Shown here piece by piece: positions 10,737-19,526 of a DNA stretch of 64,000 nucleotides (the stretch's first letter is position 1; each line of letters starts with the position of its first letter). The stretch is from Blattabacterium cuenoti (GTDB taxonomy: Bacteria; Bacteroidota; Bacteroidia; Flavobacteriales; Blattabacteriaceae). The notes beneath the pieces were generated by a model, which saw only the letters and a program-made list of their open reading frames with translations, had not been told where the DNA came from and did not search any database. The position numbers and the translations under genes are program-made. The stretch spans positions 345,690 to 409,689 of the forward strand of contig NZ_CP060245.1 in assembly GCF_014252455.1 (NCBI RefSeq), in the 5' to 3' direction.

Positions 10737-11954
10737 ATGAATTTAATAGAAAAAATAAAAACGGTAAATGATTTTAATTTTAAAAATAAATTAGCTTTAG
10801 TAAGAGTCGATTTTAATGTTCCTATAAATAATGAAACTTTTAAAATTATTGATGATACACGTATTAAATATACACTACCTACTATTCAAAAAATTATTTC
10901 TGATAATGGAAAAGTAGTATTACTTTCTCATTTTGGAAAACCTAAAGGTAAACGTTTAAAAAATTATTCATTAAAATTTATAATTCCTTATTTATCTGAA
11001 AAATTACAAAAACCCATAAAATTCTCAAAATATTGTATAGGAAATACAGTAATGAAAAATGTTCATGAATTAAAAAATGGTGAAATTTTATTATTAGAAA
11101 ATATTCGTTTTTATAAAGAAGAAGAAGAAAATAATGATTTTTTTTCTTTTCAATTATCTAAACTTGGAGATATTTATATTAACGATGCGTTTGGAGTTTC
11201 TCATCGTTTACACTCTTCTATTACTAATACTCCTAAATTTTTTGGTCAAAAAAAAGGAATTGGTTTACTTATGAAAAAAGAAATTCAATCTTTAAAAAAA
11301 ATTTTAGGAAAAGGAAAAAAACCTATTACTATATTATTAGGAGGGGCGAAAATATCTTCTAAAATAGAAATATTAGAATATATTTTTAATAAAGTAGATT
11401 ATATATTAATAGGAGGTGGAATGGCTTATCCTTTTATTAAAGAAAAAGGAGGGAATGTGGGAGATTCAATAATTGAAAAAAATGAAATTTTTGAAAAAAA
11501 ATTAAAAAAAGTTTTTTTAAAATTAAAAAATAAAACTAATATATTGTTTCCAACAGATGTTATGATAGCTGATTCTTTTAAAAATTCTGCTAATACTAAA
11601 ATTGTTTCTATTGATTCTATTCCCAATGGATGGAGAGGGTTAGATATAGGTCCTAATTCTATAAAAAAATTTTGTAACATTATTAATAAATCTAAAACTA
11701 TTCTTTGGAATGGCCCTGTGGGAGTATTTGAATTTTCTAATTTTTCTATAGGAACTAAATCTATTATAAAAGCTATTGTAAATGTTACTAAACATGGAAC
11801 TTTTTCTTTAGTAGGTGGGGGTGATTCTCTTGCAGCATTAAAAATGGAAAATTGTGAAAAAAAAATTAGTTATTTATCTACAGGTGGAGGAGCGATGTTA
11901 GAAAGTTTAAAAAATAAACTTATTCCTGGTTTAAAAGCTATAATTTCATTATAG
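10737..11954 (+). CDS. pgk: phosphoglycerate kinase
   Basis: Transfers phosphate between 1,3-bisphosphoglycerate and ADP in glycolysis or gluconeogenesis. The protein is 405 residues and full length: LVRVDFNVP with substrate arginine/aspartate near residue 22, the hinge and ILLGGAKISSKIE, the Mg-ADP region, and the C-terminal GGGDSLAAL and STGGGAMLE. gpmI and eno, the next two glycolytic steps, are also in this window but far apart. The TAG stop lies inside a terminator hairpin. Confidence 0.97.
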   Translation: MNLIEKIKTVNDFNFKNKLALVRVDFNVPINNETFKIIDDTRIKYTLPTIQKIISDNGKVVLLSHFGKPKGKRLKNYSLKFIIPYLSEKLQKPIKFSKYCIGNTVMKNVHELKNGEILLLENIRFYKEEEENNDFFSFQLSKLGDIYINDAFGVSHRLHSSITNTPKFFGQKKGIGLLMKKEIQSLKKILGKGKKPITILLGGAKISSKIEILEYIFNKVDYILIGGGMAYPFIKEKGGNVGDSIIEKNEIFEKKLKKVFLKLKNKTNILFPTDVMIADSFKNSANTKIVSIDSIPNGWRGLDIGPNSIKKFCNIINKSKTILWNGPVGVFEFSNFSIGTKSIIKAIVNVTKHGTFSLVGGGDSLAALKMENCEKKISYLSTGGGAMLESLKNKLIPGLKAIISL

Positions 11955-11963
11955 CTTTTTTTT
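11933..11963 (+). terminator. intrinsic terminator overlapping the end of pgk
   Basis: AGCTATAAT (11936-11944), loop TTC, and ATTATAGCT (11948-11956) form a perfect 9-bp stem, extendable by A:T pairs, followed directly by a T tract to 11963. The final pgk codons form the 5' arm, and the pgk TAG stop (11952-11954) is in the 3' arm. This is the clearest factor-independent terminator in the window. It separates pgk from sodA. Confidence 0.8.
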
Positions 11964-12019
11964 AAAAAATTTATATTTTATATTTATTTTTTTCATTATA
12001 TTATTTAAAATTAAAAAAT

Positions 12020-12631
12020 ATGTCATTTAAACTTCCAAAATTATCTTATTCATATGAGGATTTTGAACCTTTTATAGATAAAAAAACTATGGAAATTCAT
12101 TATACGAAACATCATGAGGGATATACTAATAATTTAAATAAAGCAATTTCTAATACAGATATGATAAATTTATCTATAAAAGAAATTTTAAGAAGAGCTA
12201 AAATGGAAACTCCTATTATAAGAAATAATAGTGGTGGTTTTTATAATCATAATTTATATTGGGAAATATTAATTCCTCATTTAAAATATTCCCCTCCTAG
12301 TAAAAATTTTCATAATATTATTCAAAAAAATTTTGAATCTTTTGATTTATTTAAAGAAAAATTTTATTCATTATCAATGAATTGTTTTGGTTCTGGATGG
12401 GCATGGGTCTGTGTGAAAAATAAAAAATTATCTATTTGTTCTACAACTAATCAAGATAATCCTTTAATGTTAGGAATTGGTTGTGAAGGAATACCTATAT
12501 TAGGATTAGATGTTTGGGAACATGCTTATTATCTTCAATATCAAAATCGTCGTTCTGATTATATATTATCCTTCTGGAATATTATTAACTGGAAAAAAGT
12601 AGAAGAAAATTATCAATTAGCTATATCTTAA
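12020..12631 (+). CDS. sodA: superoxide dismutase (Fe/Mn family)
   Basis: Dismutates superoxide in the cytoplasm. The 203-residue protein has the N-terminal helical hairpin with metal ligand His27 (IHYTKHHEGY), the second ligand His in FYNHNLYWE, and the C-terminal LDVWEHAYYLQYQNRRSDY with the last two ligands (Asp, His). Whether iron or manganese is used cannot be decided reliably by eye. Its stop codon TAA and the folB start ATG share one base (12631), so the two are translationally coupled. Confidence 0.94.
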   Translation: MSFKLPKLSYSYEDFEPFIDKKTMEIHYTKHHEGYTNNLNKAISNTDMINLSIKEILRRAKMETPIIRNNSGGFYNHNLYWEILIPHLKYSPPSKNFHNIIQKNFESFDLFKEKFYSLSMNCFGSGWAWVCVKNKKLSICSTTNQDNPLMLGIGCEGIPILGLDVWEHAYYLQYQNRRSDYILSFWNIINWKKVEENYQLAIS

Positions 12632-12984
12632 TGGGAAAAATTCTTTTAGAGAATATAAAATTATTTGGATTTCATGGATGTATGCCGGAAGAAACTTTTT
12701 TAGGATCTTATTATACAGTCAATTTAGAGGTCGAATTAGATCTTTATCCAGCTTCTATTAGTGATGATTTATCAAAAACTATTGATTATGTGCATTTATA
12801 TCATATTATAAAAGAAGAAATGGCTATTAATTCAAAATTATTAGAACATTTAGCTCAAAGAATAATTCAAAGAATTAAAAAATATAGAATAGATTTAATA
12901 AAATATACAAAAATAAAAATTTGTAAAGAAAATCCACCACTACAAAGTAGTGTAGATAGAATCTGTGTAGTTTTAGATGACTAG
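12631..12984 (+). CDS. folB: dihydroneopterin aldolase
   Basis: Cleaves 7,8-dihydroneopterin to 6-hydroxymethyl-dihydropterin and glycolaldehyde in folate synthesis. The 117-residue protein shows ENIKLFGFHGCMPEE at the N-terminus (active-site Glu segment), TIDYVHLYHII, LLEHLAQRI and a C-terminal lysine strand KIKICKENPP, in family order. It overlaps sodA by one base. The last base of its TAG stop is the first base of tRNA-Cys. Confidence 0.92.
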   Translation: MGKILLENIKLFGFHGCMPEETFLGSYYTVNLEVELDLYPASISDDLSKTIDYVHLYHIIKEEMAINSKLLEHLAQRIIQRIKKYRIDLIKYTKIKICKENPPLQSSVDRICVVLDD

Positions 12985-13054
12985 GCACTGTGGCCGATTG
13001 GAAAGGCAGAGGTCTGCAAAACCTTTTATAGCGGTTCGATTCCGCTCTGTGCCT
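12984..13054 (+). tRNA. tRNA-Cys (anticodon GCA)
   Basis: A 71-nt cloverleaf: acceptor GGCACTG/CTGTGCC with one T:T mismatch at the sixth pair, discriminator T (U73, a cysteine identity element), anticodon stem GAGGT/ACCTT with loop CTGCAAA (GCA), and T-loop TTCGATT. CCA is not encoded. G1 is shared with the folB stop codon. The 3' 29 nt are covered on the other strand by the end of the DUF4296-like frame. Confidence 0.95.
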
Positions 13055-13339
13055 CTAATTTTTTTAAATTGTTTTTTATCTTTTTTAAAAGATCAATATG
13101 ATTATCTATTTTTTTTAAATAATAAAAATAATTCAATATTAATTTATATTCTGTAATATTATATTTTTTATAAATTTCTTTTTTTTTTATTAAAAACAAT
13201 TTTTTCTTAAAAAATTGATGATAAATAAAAAGTTCTGTAATAATATTTATCATTTTATTTTTAGAAATTAATAAACTAATAGTTATTGTTTTTTCTGAAA
13301 AAAATAAAAAAAAAATAGTAAAAAAATAATTTTTTTCAT
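13026..13339 (-). pseudogene. DUF4296-like small exported protein gene, frameshifted
   Basis: The intact frame from 13253 down resembles Flavobacteriia DUF4296 proteins: SKNKMINIITELFIYHQ, then IYKKYNITEYKLILNYFYYLKK, ending in a basic coiled tail. Upstream the same frame is open but lacks an ATG. An ATG at 13339 opens a hydrophobic leader (MKKIIFLLFFFYFF) in another frame that stops 19 codons on. Adding one base in the T10 or T7 tract (complement of 13306-13315 and 13298-13304) fuses leader and body. The C-terminal residues AQSGIEPL are read from the antisense of tRNA-Cys, so the original stop is lost. It may be a pseudogene or a gene rescued by slippage. The family call is by eye. Confidence 0.55.
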
Positions 13340-13418
13340 AATATAAAATATATATTTTTAATTTTTTATGTAAAATTTTAAATTTAATTAATTGTGATTT
13401 TATAATATATAAATAATA

Positions 13419-14147
13419 ATGAATATTCTTATTTCACAATCTTTTCAAAGTTCATATTCTCCATATATAAAACTCAGTAAAAATAAAAATATTAAAATAT
13501 ATTTTAGATCTTTTATATAAATTCAAGGAGTTTCTTCTATTGAAGTAAGAAAACAAAAAATTAATTTTTCTGATTTTACTGTAATTATTTTTTTAAGTAA
13601 AAATTCTATAGATCATTATTTTAGATTAGTAAAATCTATGAGATTTAAAGTTCCTATTTCTATGAAATATATTTGTAAAACTGAAGTAATAGCTTTTTAT
13701 TTAAAAAAATATATTGTTTCTAGAAAAAGAAACATTCATATTGGAAAAAAATCTTTTAAAGATATTATTCCATTTATAAAAAAAAATATAAAAGAAAAAT
13801 TCCTTTTACCATCTTCAAATATATTAAAAACAGATTTTCCTAAAATTTTAAATAAACTTAATATTTTTTGGAAAAGAGCGATTTTATATAAAACAATTTA
13901 TAGTGATTTATCAGATATTAAAAATATATATTATGATATCCTAGTTTTTTTTTGTCCAGCATGTGTTAAATCTTTATTTGAAAATTTTCCTAAAATTCAT
14001 CAAAACAATATAAAAATTGCTACTTTCGGAAAAAGTACTTTGGAAGCCGCTTATAAAGCAGGATTAAAAATACAAATTAAAGCCCCTACACCAAAATATC
14101 CATCGATGTCTATAGCTTTAGAAAAATATATTGAAAAATATCAATAA
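13419..14147 (+). pseudogene. hemD: uroporphyrinogen-III synthase, interrupted by one in-frame stop
   Basis: HemD closes hydroxymethylbilane to uroporphyrinogen III in haem synthesis. The frame from ATG 13419 reads NILISQSFQSSYSPYIKL...IKIYFRSFI, then TAA (13518-13520), then IQGVSSIEVRKQKINFSDF and on to 14147 without another break. Both sides of the stop match the Flavobacteriia HemD pattern (FRPFI-x-VEGV...R.QKI), so this looks like a single nonsense change, possibly CAA to TAA. An internal ATG at 13638 could give a 169-residue fragment lacking about 73 residues. The DILVFFCPACVKSLFENFP and APTPKYPSMSIAL segments remain intact, so the event seems recent or selection persists. Confidence 0.8.
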
Positions 14148-14149
14148 AA

Positions 14150-15994
14150 TTATTCTACTGTTACTGATTTTGCTAAATTTCTTGGTTGATCTACATTTTC
14201 TCCTCGTATAAAAGCTATTTGATAAGCTAAAAGTTGAAGTGGTATTATTGTAATTAATGGACTAAGTTCATCATAAGTTTCTGGAACATATATAACGTGA
14301 TCTGCTAACATACTTACTTGTATATCTCCTTCATTAACTATAGCTATAATTTTCCCATTTCTAGCTTTAATTTCTTGAATATTGACTATAATTTTTTCAT
14401 ACAATTTTTTTTTTGTAGCAAGAACTACTACAGGTATTTTTTCATCTATTAAAGCAATAGGGCCATGTTTCATTTCCGCAGCAGGATATCCTTCAGCATG
14501 AATATAAGATATTTCTTTTAGTTTTAACGCTCCTTCTAAAGCTACTGGAAAATTAATTCCTCTACCTAAATAAATAAAATTATTAACTTTATGATAAATT
14601 TTAGATATATTTTTAATATATTTGTCCGTTTTTAATGTTAAACTAATTTTATCTGAAATGTAATTCAATTCTGTACATAATTTTTTATAAAAATCATCTG
14701 TAATAGTAGATTTATGTTTTCCTATTTTTAAAGCTAATAAAATTAAAATTATAATTTGTGCAGTAAAAGCTTTTGTAGAAGCAACTCCAATTTCAGGACC
14801 TGCATGTGTATACACTCCTGCATCTACGTTTCTTGCTATATAAGATCCTACCACATTGCAAATACCAAAAACAAATGCTCCTTTTTTTTTTGCTAATTTT
14901 AAAGCAGCTATAGTATCTGCAGTTTCTCCTGATTGAGAAATTACAATAATAATATCTTTTTTTTTTACAATAGGATTTTTATATCTAAATTCTGAAGCAT
15001 ATTCTACTTCTACTGGAATTCTGGCTATATTTTCTAATATATATTCTCCAATTAAACTAGCATGCCAAGAAGTTCCACATCCTACTATAGTAATACATTT
15101 AGCATTAAAAAAAATATCTTTATTTAATTCAAATCCATCTATATAAATTAATCCATCAGTAATTAATAATCGACCTCTTAAAGTATCTAAAATTGTTTTT
15201 GGTTGTTCATAAATTTCTTTTAACATAAAATATTTATACTCTCCTTTTTCAATTTTTTTAAGATTAATTTGAAGTTCTTTAATAATTGGATTCAATTTAT
15301 GATTATTTCGTATCTTACGAAGATCTAATTCTTTATTTTTATTTAAGATTGCCATTTCTCCATCCTTTAAATAAAGAACATTATTAGTATAATTAATAAA
15401 AGGAATAGGATCCGATGCAATAAAAAATTCTTTTTTATTAATTCCTAAAGTTAAAGGACTTCCTAATTTGGCAATTATAATTCTTTCCGGATGTGATTTT
15501 TCTACTATAGCTATCGAATATGCACCAATAATTTCATTTAAAGAAATTCTAACGGCTTCTTCTAAAGATAATTTATTTTTTTTTTTTATATACTCAATTA
15601 AATTTACAAGAACTTCTGTATCTGTTTTACTTTTAAAAGTAAAACCATTATCTAATAAAATAATTTTTATAGCATAATAATTCTCTATAATTCCATTATG
15701 AATTAAAATAAGTTCTTGAGAATTAGAAACATGAGGATGCGCATTAATATCATTTGGAATTCCATGTGTAGCCCATCTAGTATGTCCTATTCCCGTAGTT
15801 CCATGAAGTTTTAAAGAAGAAATTTTTTTTTCTAATTGATTTACTTTTCCTTTAGTTTTATATAGACTATATCCTCCTTGATAAAAAATAGCTATACCAG
15901 AACTATCATACCCACGATATTCTAATTTTTTTAATCCATTAATAAGAATAGGATAAGCTTCTTTATTTCCTAAATAACCAATAATACCACACAT
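14150..15994 (-). CDS. glmS: glutamine-fructose-6-phosphate aminotransferase (isomerising)
   Basis: Makes glucosamine 6-phosphate from fructose 6-phosphate and glutamine, the entry to UDP-GlcNAc for murein. The 614-residue protein starts MCGIIGYLG with the nucleophile Cys2 of the glutaminase domain, has HTRWATHG and the SIS isomerase domains (GCGTSWHAS, SQSGETADT), and ends in the family tail DQPRNLAKSVTVE. It converges with hemD, the stops being 2 nt apart, and follows the starch-synthase-like gene on the same strand by 31 nt. Confidence 0.97.
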   Translation of the reverse strand: MCGIIGYLGNKEAYPILINGLKKLEYRGYDSSGIAIFYQGGYSLYKTKGKVNQLEKKISSLKLHGTTGIGHTRWATHGIPNDINAHPHVSNSQELILIHNGIIENYYAIKIILLDNGFTFKSKTDTEVLVNLIEYIKKKNKLSLEEAVRISLNEIIGAYSIAIVEKSHPERIIIAKLGSPLTLGINKKEFFIASDPIPFINYTNNVLYLKDGEMAILNKNKELDLRKIRNNHKLNPIIKELQINLKKIEKGEYKYFMLKEIYEQPKTILDTLRGRLLITDGLIYIDGFELNKDIFFNAKCITIVGCGTSWHASLIGEYILENIARIPVEVEYASEFRYKNPIVKKKDIIIVISQSGETADTIAALKLAKKKGAFVFGICNVVGSYIARNVDAGVYTHAGPEIGVASTKAFTAQIIILILLALKIGKHKSTITDDFYKKLCTELNYISDKISLTLKTDKYIKNISKIYHKVNNFIYLGRGINFPVALEGALKLKEISYIHAEGYPAAEMKHGPIALIDEKIPVVVLATKKKLYEKIIVNIQEIKARNGKIIAIVNEGDIQVSMLADHVIYVPETYDELSPLITIIPLQLLAYQIAFIRGENVDQPRNLAKSVTVE

Positions 15995-16025
15995 TCTAAA
16001 AAATTAGAATTTTAATATTTTTTTA

Positions 16026-16847
16026 TTATTCATTAATTTTTTCTAAAACAGTTTCTTTATAAAATTGTTTATAAACAGTTTCTATTTTATCTAAAGGACA
16101 ATATTTTAATACCAAAAATTTATTTTTATTTATATAATCTTCTATTTCTTGAGGAAAAATAGAATCTCCTTTAATAATAGCATCTGAAAAATACATACAT
16201 AATTTAATTAAATTAAAATAATTTGTATTTTCTAATATATCTAATTTTTTAGATAAAATTCCATCTAATTTTATTTTTTGAATAATATTTTTATTTAATT
16301 TTCCTTTAAAAGGTTTATTATATATAGATACAACTATTTTTAAATTTTTATAAATAGGATCATTTTGATAAAATTTTTTAATATATAATGGAATGAAAGA
16401 ACTAATCCACCCATATAAATGAATTATATCTGGTTTCCAATTTAATTTTTTTACAGTTTCTAAAACTCCTTTTGTAAAAAATAAGGTTCTTTCATCATTA
16501 TCATTAAAAAAATTTCCATTTTTATCTTCATATATTGCCTTTCTTTTAAAATATTCTTCATTATCTATAAAATAGACTTGTAATCTAGCATCAGGAATAG
16601 ATGCAACTTTAATTAATAAAGGTTGATCTATTTTATTAATCATTAAATTCATTCCTGATAATCTAATCACTTCATGCAATTGATGTCTTCTTTCATTTAT
16701 TATACCGAAACGAGGCATAAATATACGCACATCATTTCCTATAGTTTGCATAAATTTAGTAGCTTTTAATACAGATAAAGAAATAGTATTCTCTGAAGAG
16801 AAAGGAAATAAATCTGAAGTAATATATAATATACGTCGACCTGTCAT
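16026..16847 (-). CDS. short GT5 starch/glycogen-synthase-like protein
   Basis: The 273-residue protein matches the N-terminal Rossmann half of GT5 glycogen synthases in the short form found in Flavobacteriia: RRILYITSDLFPFSS, NDVRIFMPRFGIINERRHQLHEVIRL, VYFIDNEEYFKRKAIYEDKNGNFFNDNDERTLFF (key conserved block) and WKPDIIHLYGWIS. The Lys-x-Gly-Gly sugar-nucleotide motif is absent (ENTISLSVLK instead), and the whole C-terminal half of the enzyme is missing, so glycogen synthase activity is doubtful. The role is unknown. Linkage to glmS suggests a wall or amino-sugar connection, which is inference. Confidence 0.75.
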   Translation of the reverse strand: MTGRRILYITSDLFPFSSENTISLSVLKATKFMQTIGNDVRIFMPRFGIINERRHQLHEVIRLSGMNLMINKIDQPLLIKVASIPDARLQVYFIDNEEYFKRKAIYEDKNGNFFNDNDERTLFFTKGVLETVKKLNWKPDIIHLYGWISSFIPLYIKKFYQNDPIYKNLKIVVSIYNKPFKGKLNKNIIQKIKLDGILSKKLDILENTNYFNLIKLCMYFSDAIIKGDSIFPQEIEDYINKNKFLVLKYCPLDKIETVYKQFYKETVLEKINE

Positions 16848-16901
16848 CTTAAGAGTAATTTTTTTATTTTAAAAAATAAATAGTAAAAAAACGGATCATT
16901 G

Positions 16902-16909
16902 CAAAGATA
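16902..16909 (-). promoter_or_regulatory. candidate -7 promoter element ahead of the GT5-like gene and glmS
   Basis: The minus strand reads TATCTTTG, matching TAnnTTTG, inside the 177-bp spacer between divergent genes. It would give a leader of about 45-50 nt before the ATG at 16847. No convincing -33 TTG element is seen at the right distance, so this is tentative. Confidence 0.25.
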
Positions 16910-17024
16910 ATAAATAATATATCTAATACTAAATTGAATAGAGAAAAAAATGGATAGTTTTTTTTTAAAATAAATTCTTGTAGATTATAATTTTTTGAAC
17001 AATTAATTGATATGTATTTTAATC

Positions 17025-18968
17025 ATGAAATTAGAAAATAAAAAAAAGAAAAATTTTTTTAAAAAAAAAAAAATTATTGGGTTTATTAATATTACTCATA
17101 ATGGATATGCATTTGTTAATGTAAATGGATTTAAAAAAGACATTTTTATTCCTAAAAATAAAACTAATAGATCATTAGAAGGAGATTTAGTTCAAATAAA
17201 ATTATTAAAAAAATCAGGAAAAAAAATCAAAGGAGAAATTATAAAAATTATTAAAAGAAAAAAAAAAAAATTTATTGGAATATTAAAAATTAAATCTAAT
17301 TATAAATATGGATCTGTAATTTTTCCTAAAAAAACTATTCATGTCGATATTTATATTCCTAAAAATAAATTAAAAGGATTTCGTCATAATGAAAAAGTTT
17401 TAGTAAAAATCATAAAATGGCCTAAAAATTTAAAAAATCCTTTAGGAGAAATTATAAAAGTATTTGGATTATCTGGAGAATATCAAACAGAAATATTTTC
17501 TTTATTAGAAGAATATGGAATTTCATATAAATTTTCTAAAGAAGTAGAAAAAGAAACAAAAGAAATTTTTTTAAAAAAAAATTTCGATACCTCTTTTAGA
17601 AAAGATTGTAGAAAAATTAATACTTTTACAATAGATCCTATTGATGCTAAAGATTTTGATGATGCCATTTCTATTAAAAAATTAAATAATAATATATGGG
17701 AAATAGGAATACATATTGCTGATGTTACTCATTATGTAAAAGAAGGAAGTTTTTTAGATAAAGAAGCATATACAAGAGGTACTTCTATTTATTTAGAAGA
17801 AAAAGTAATACCTATGTTACCACATAAATTATCTAATAATATTTGTTCTTTACTTCCAGAAAAAGACAAATTAAGTTTTTCCTCTATTTTTAATTTTAAT
17901 AAAAAAGGAAAAATATTGAAAAGTTGGTTTGGAAAAACTATTATACGGTCTAATAGAAGATTTACATATGAAGAAGTACAAGATATAATAGATAAAAAAA
18001 AAGGAGATTTTTATGAAGATATTTCTACGTTATTATTTTTTTCTAAAATTTTAACTAAAAATAGATTAAAAAATGGAGCTCTTTCTTTAGAAAGATTAGA
18101 AGTAAAATTTAATTTAGATGAAAAAAAAAATCCAATTAAATTATTTTTTAAAAAAAATAATGATGCTCATCATCTAATAGAAGAATTTATGTTATTAACA
18201 AATAGAAAAATTTCAGAATTTGTAAGTTTAAATTTAGATAAAAAACCTTATCAAAGAATATATATTTATAGAGTACATGATAAACCAGATTTTAAAAAAA
18301 TTATAGATTTAAATAAAATAATAAAACCTTTAGGTTATTCTTTAGATAAAGAAAATTTTAAAAAATCTATTAATTTTCTATTAAAAAATATTCATAAAAA
18401 ACCAGAAAAAAACTTTATTGAAAATTTAATTCTTCGTGTTATGAGTAAAGCTAAATATTCTACCAAAAATATCGGACATTATGGTTTATCCTTTATATAT
18501 TATACTCATTTTACTTCTCCTATAAGACGATATTCAGATATTATTGCTCATCGTTTATTAAATAATTATTTATTATTTAATAAATATAATAAATCTAAAA
18601 AATTAAAAGAATTTTATGAAAAACAATCTCAATATTGTAGTTATAAAGAACGTTTATCCATAGATATAGAAAGAGAATTTTCAAAATTTTTACAAGTTAA
18701 ATATATAAAAAAATATATAGGACAAAAATTTGATGGAATTATTACAGGTTTTACAGATTGGGGTATCTATATTGATTTATTTTTATTTCAAATAGAAGGA
18801 ATGATTCGACTACGTGATATTCAAGAAGATATTTATATTTTACAATCAAAAAATAGTATTATAGGAAAAAAAAAAAGAAAAATTTATTATTTAGGGGATC
18901 AAGTCAAAGTTAAATTAATTGATGTCAATATAGAAAAAAAACAAATTACTCTTAATTTTTTAAATTAA
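17025..18968 (+). CDS. rnr: ribonuclease R (RNB-family 3'-5' exoribonuclease)
   Basis: Processive 3'-5' exoribonuclease for structured RNA. After two cold-shock-like OB segments, the RNB catalytic block DPIDAKDFDDAI occupies residues 204-213 with the four metal aspartates. HYGLSFIYYTHFTSPIRRYSD follows (key FTSPIRRY), and a C-terminal S1 domain ends the protein (FDGIITGFTDWGIYIDL). The ATG at 17025 is used rather than an in-frame TTG at 17007. At 647 residues it is shorter than usual; the N-terminal helix-turn-helix domain seen in many homologues is missing, and the protein starts with a lysine-rich stretch. Confidence 0.94.
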   Translation: MKLENKKKKNFFKKKKIIGFINITHNGYAFVNVNGFKKDIFIPKNKTNRSLEGDLVQIKLLKKSGKKIKGEIIKIIKRKKKKFIGILKIKSNYKYGSVIFPKKTIHVDIYIPKNKLKGFRHNEKVLVKIIKWPKNLKNPLGEIIKVFGLSGEYQTEIFSLLEEYGISYKFSKEVEKETKEIFLKKNFDTSFRKDCRKINTFTIDPIDAKDFDDAISIKKLNNNIWEIGIHIADVTHYVKEGSFLDKEAYTRGTSIYLEEKVIPMLPHKLSNNICSLLPEKDKLSFSSIFNFNKKGKILKSWFGKTIIRSNRRFTYEEVQDIIDKKKGDFYEDISTLLFFSKILTKNRLKNGALSLERLEVKFNLDEKKNPIKLFFKKNNDAHHLIEEFMLLTNRKISEFVSLNLDKKPYQRIYIYRVHDKPDFKKIIDLNKIIKPLGYSLDKENFKKSINFLLKNIHKKPEKNFIENLILRVMSKAKYSTKNIGHYGLSFIYYTHFTSPIRRYSDIIAHRLLNNYLLFNKYNKSKKLKEFYEKQSQYCSYKERLSIDIEREFSKFLQVKYIKKYIGQKFDGIITGFTDWGIYIDLFLFQIEGMIRLRDIQEDIYILQSKNSIIGKKKRKIYYLGDQVKVKLIDVNIEKKQITLNFLN

Positions 18969-18976
18969 ATTTTTTT

Positions 18977-19444
18977 TTAAATTCTTACAGAGTGAGGGAC
19001 AAATAAAGTATAATCTCCTCCATTTTTGATAATATCTCTAACTATACATGAACTAATATAAGATTTTTCATAAGAAGAAAAAATAAAAATTGTTTCAATA
19101 AAATTATTTTTATCTAATTTATTATTAACATAATATATATTTTTTTCAAATTCAAAATCTAATTGATTTCTAAGTCCTCTTAATAAAAAATTTGCATTTT
19201 TTTTTTTACAAAAAGAAATAGTTAATCCTTGAAAAAAATCAATTTCTATTTGAGAAAAATCTATAAAAGTTTTTTTTATCCACTCTTTCCTTTTTTTAAT
19301 AGAAAACATATATTTTTTTTTATAATTATTTCCAATAGCTACAATAATTTTATCAAATAATTTTAAAGATCTAAGAATAATATCATAATGACCTAAAGTT
19401 ATTGGATCAAAAGACCCAGGAAATACAGCTATTTTTTTTTTCAT
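18977..19444 (-). CDS. coaD: pantetheine-phosphate adenylyltransferase
   Basis: Transfers AMP from ATP to 4'-phosphopantetheine in coenzyme A synthesis. The nucleotidyltransferase signature is at the start (VFPGSFDPITLGHYDII, with the T-x-G-H motif), NFLLRGLRNQLDFEFE is the substrate loop, and ISSCIVRDI replaces the usual ISSTxVR. The 155 residues are standard. It converges with rnr, the stops being 8 nt apart, in AT-only DNA that could act as a weak bidirectional terminator. Confidence 0.95.
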   Translation of the reverse strand: MKKKIAVFPGSFDPITLGHYDIILRSLKLFDKIIVAIGNNYKKKYMFSIKKRKEWIKKTFIDFSQIEIDFFQGLTISFCKKKNANFLLRGLRNQLDFEFEKNIYYVNNKLDKNNFIETIFIFSSYEKSYISSCIVRDIIKNGGDYTLFVPHSVRI

Positions 19445-19526
19445 ATATTTTTATATATAAAATAAAATATAAAAAAATAAGAAAAAAAATAAAAGTTTTA
19501 TTTTTGTTTTTAAAATTATTAAAATA

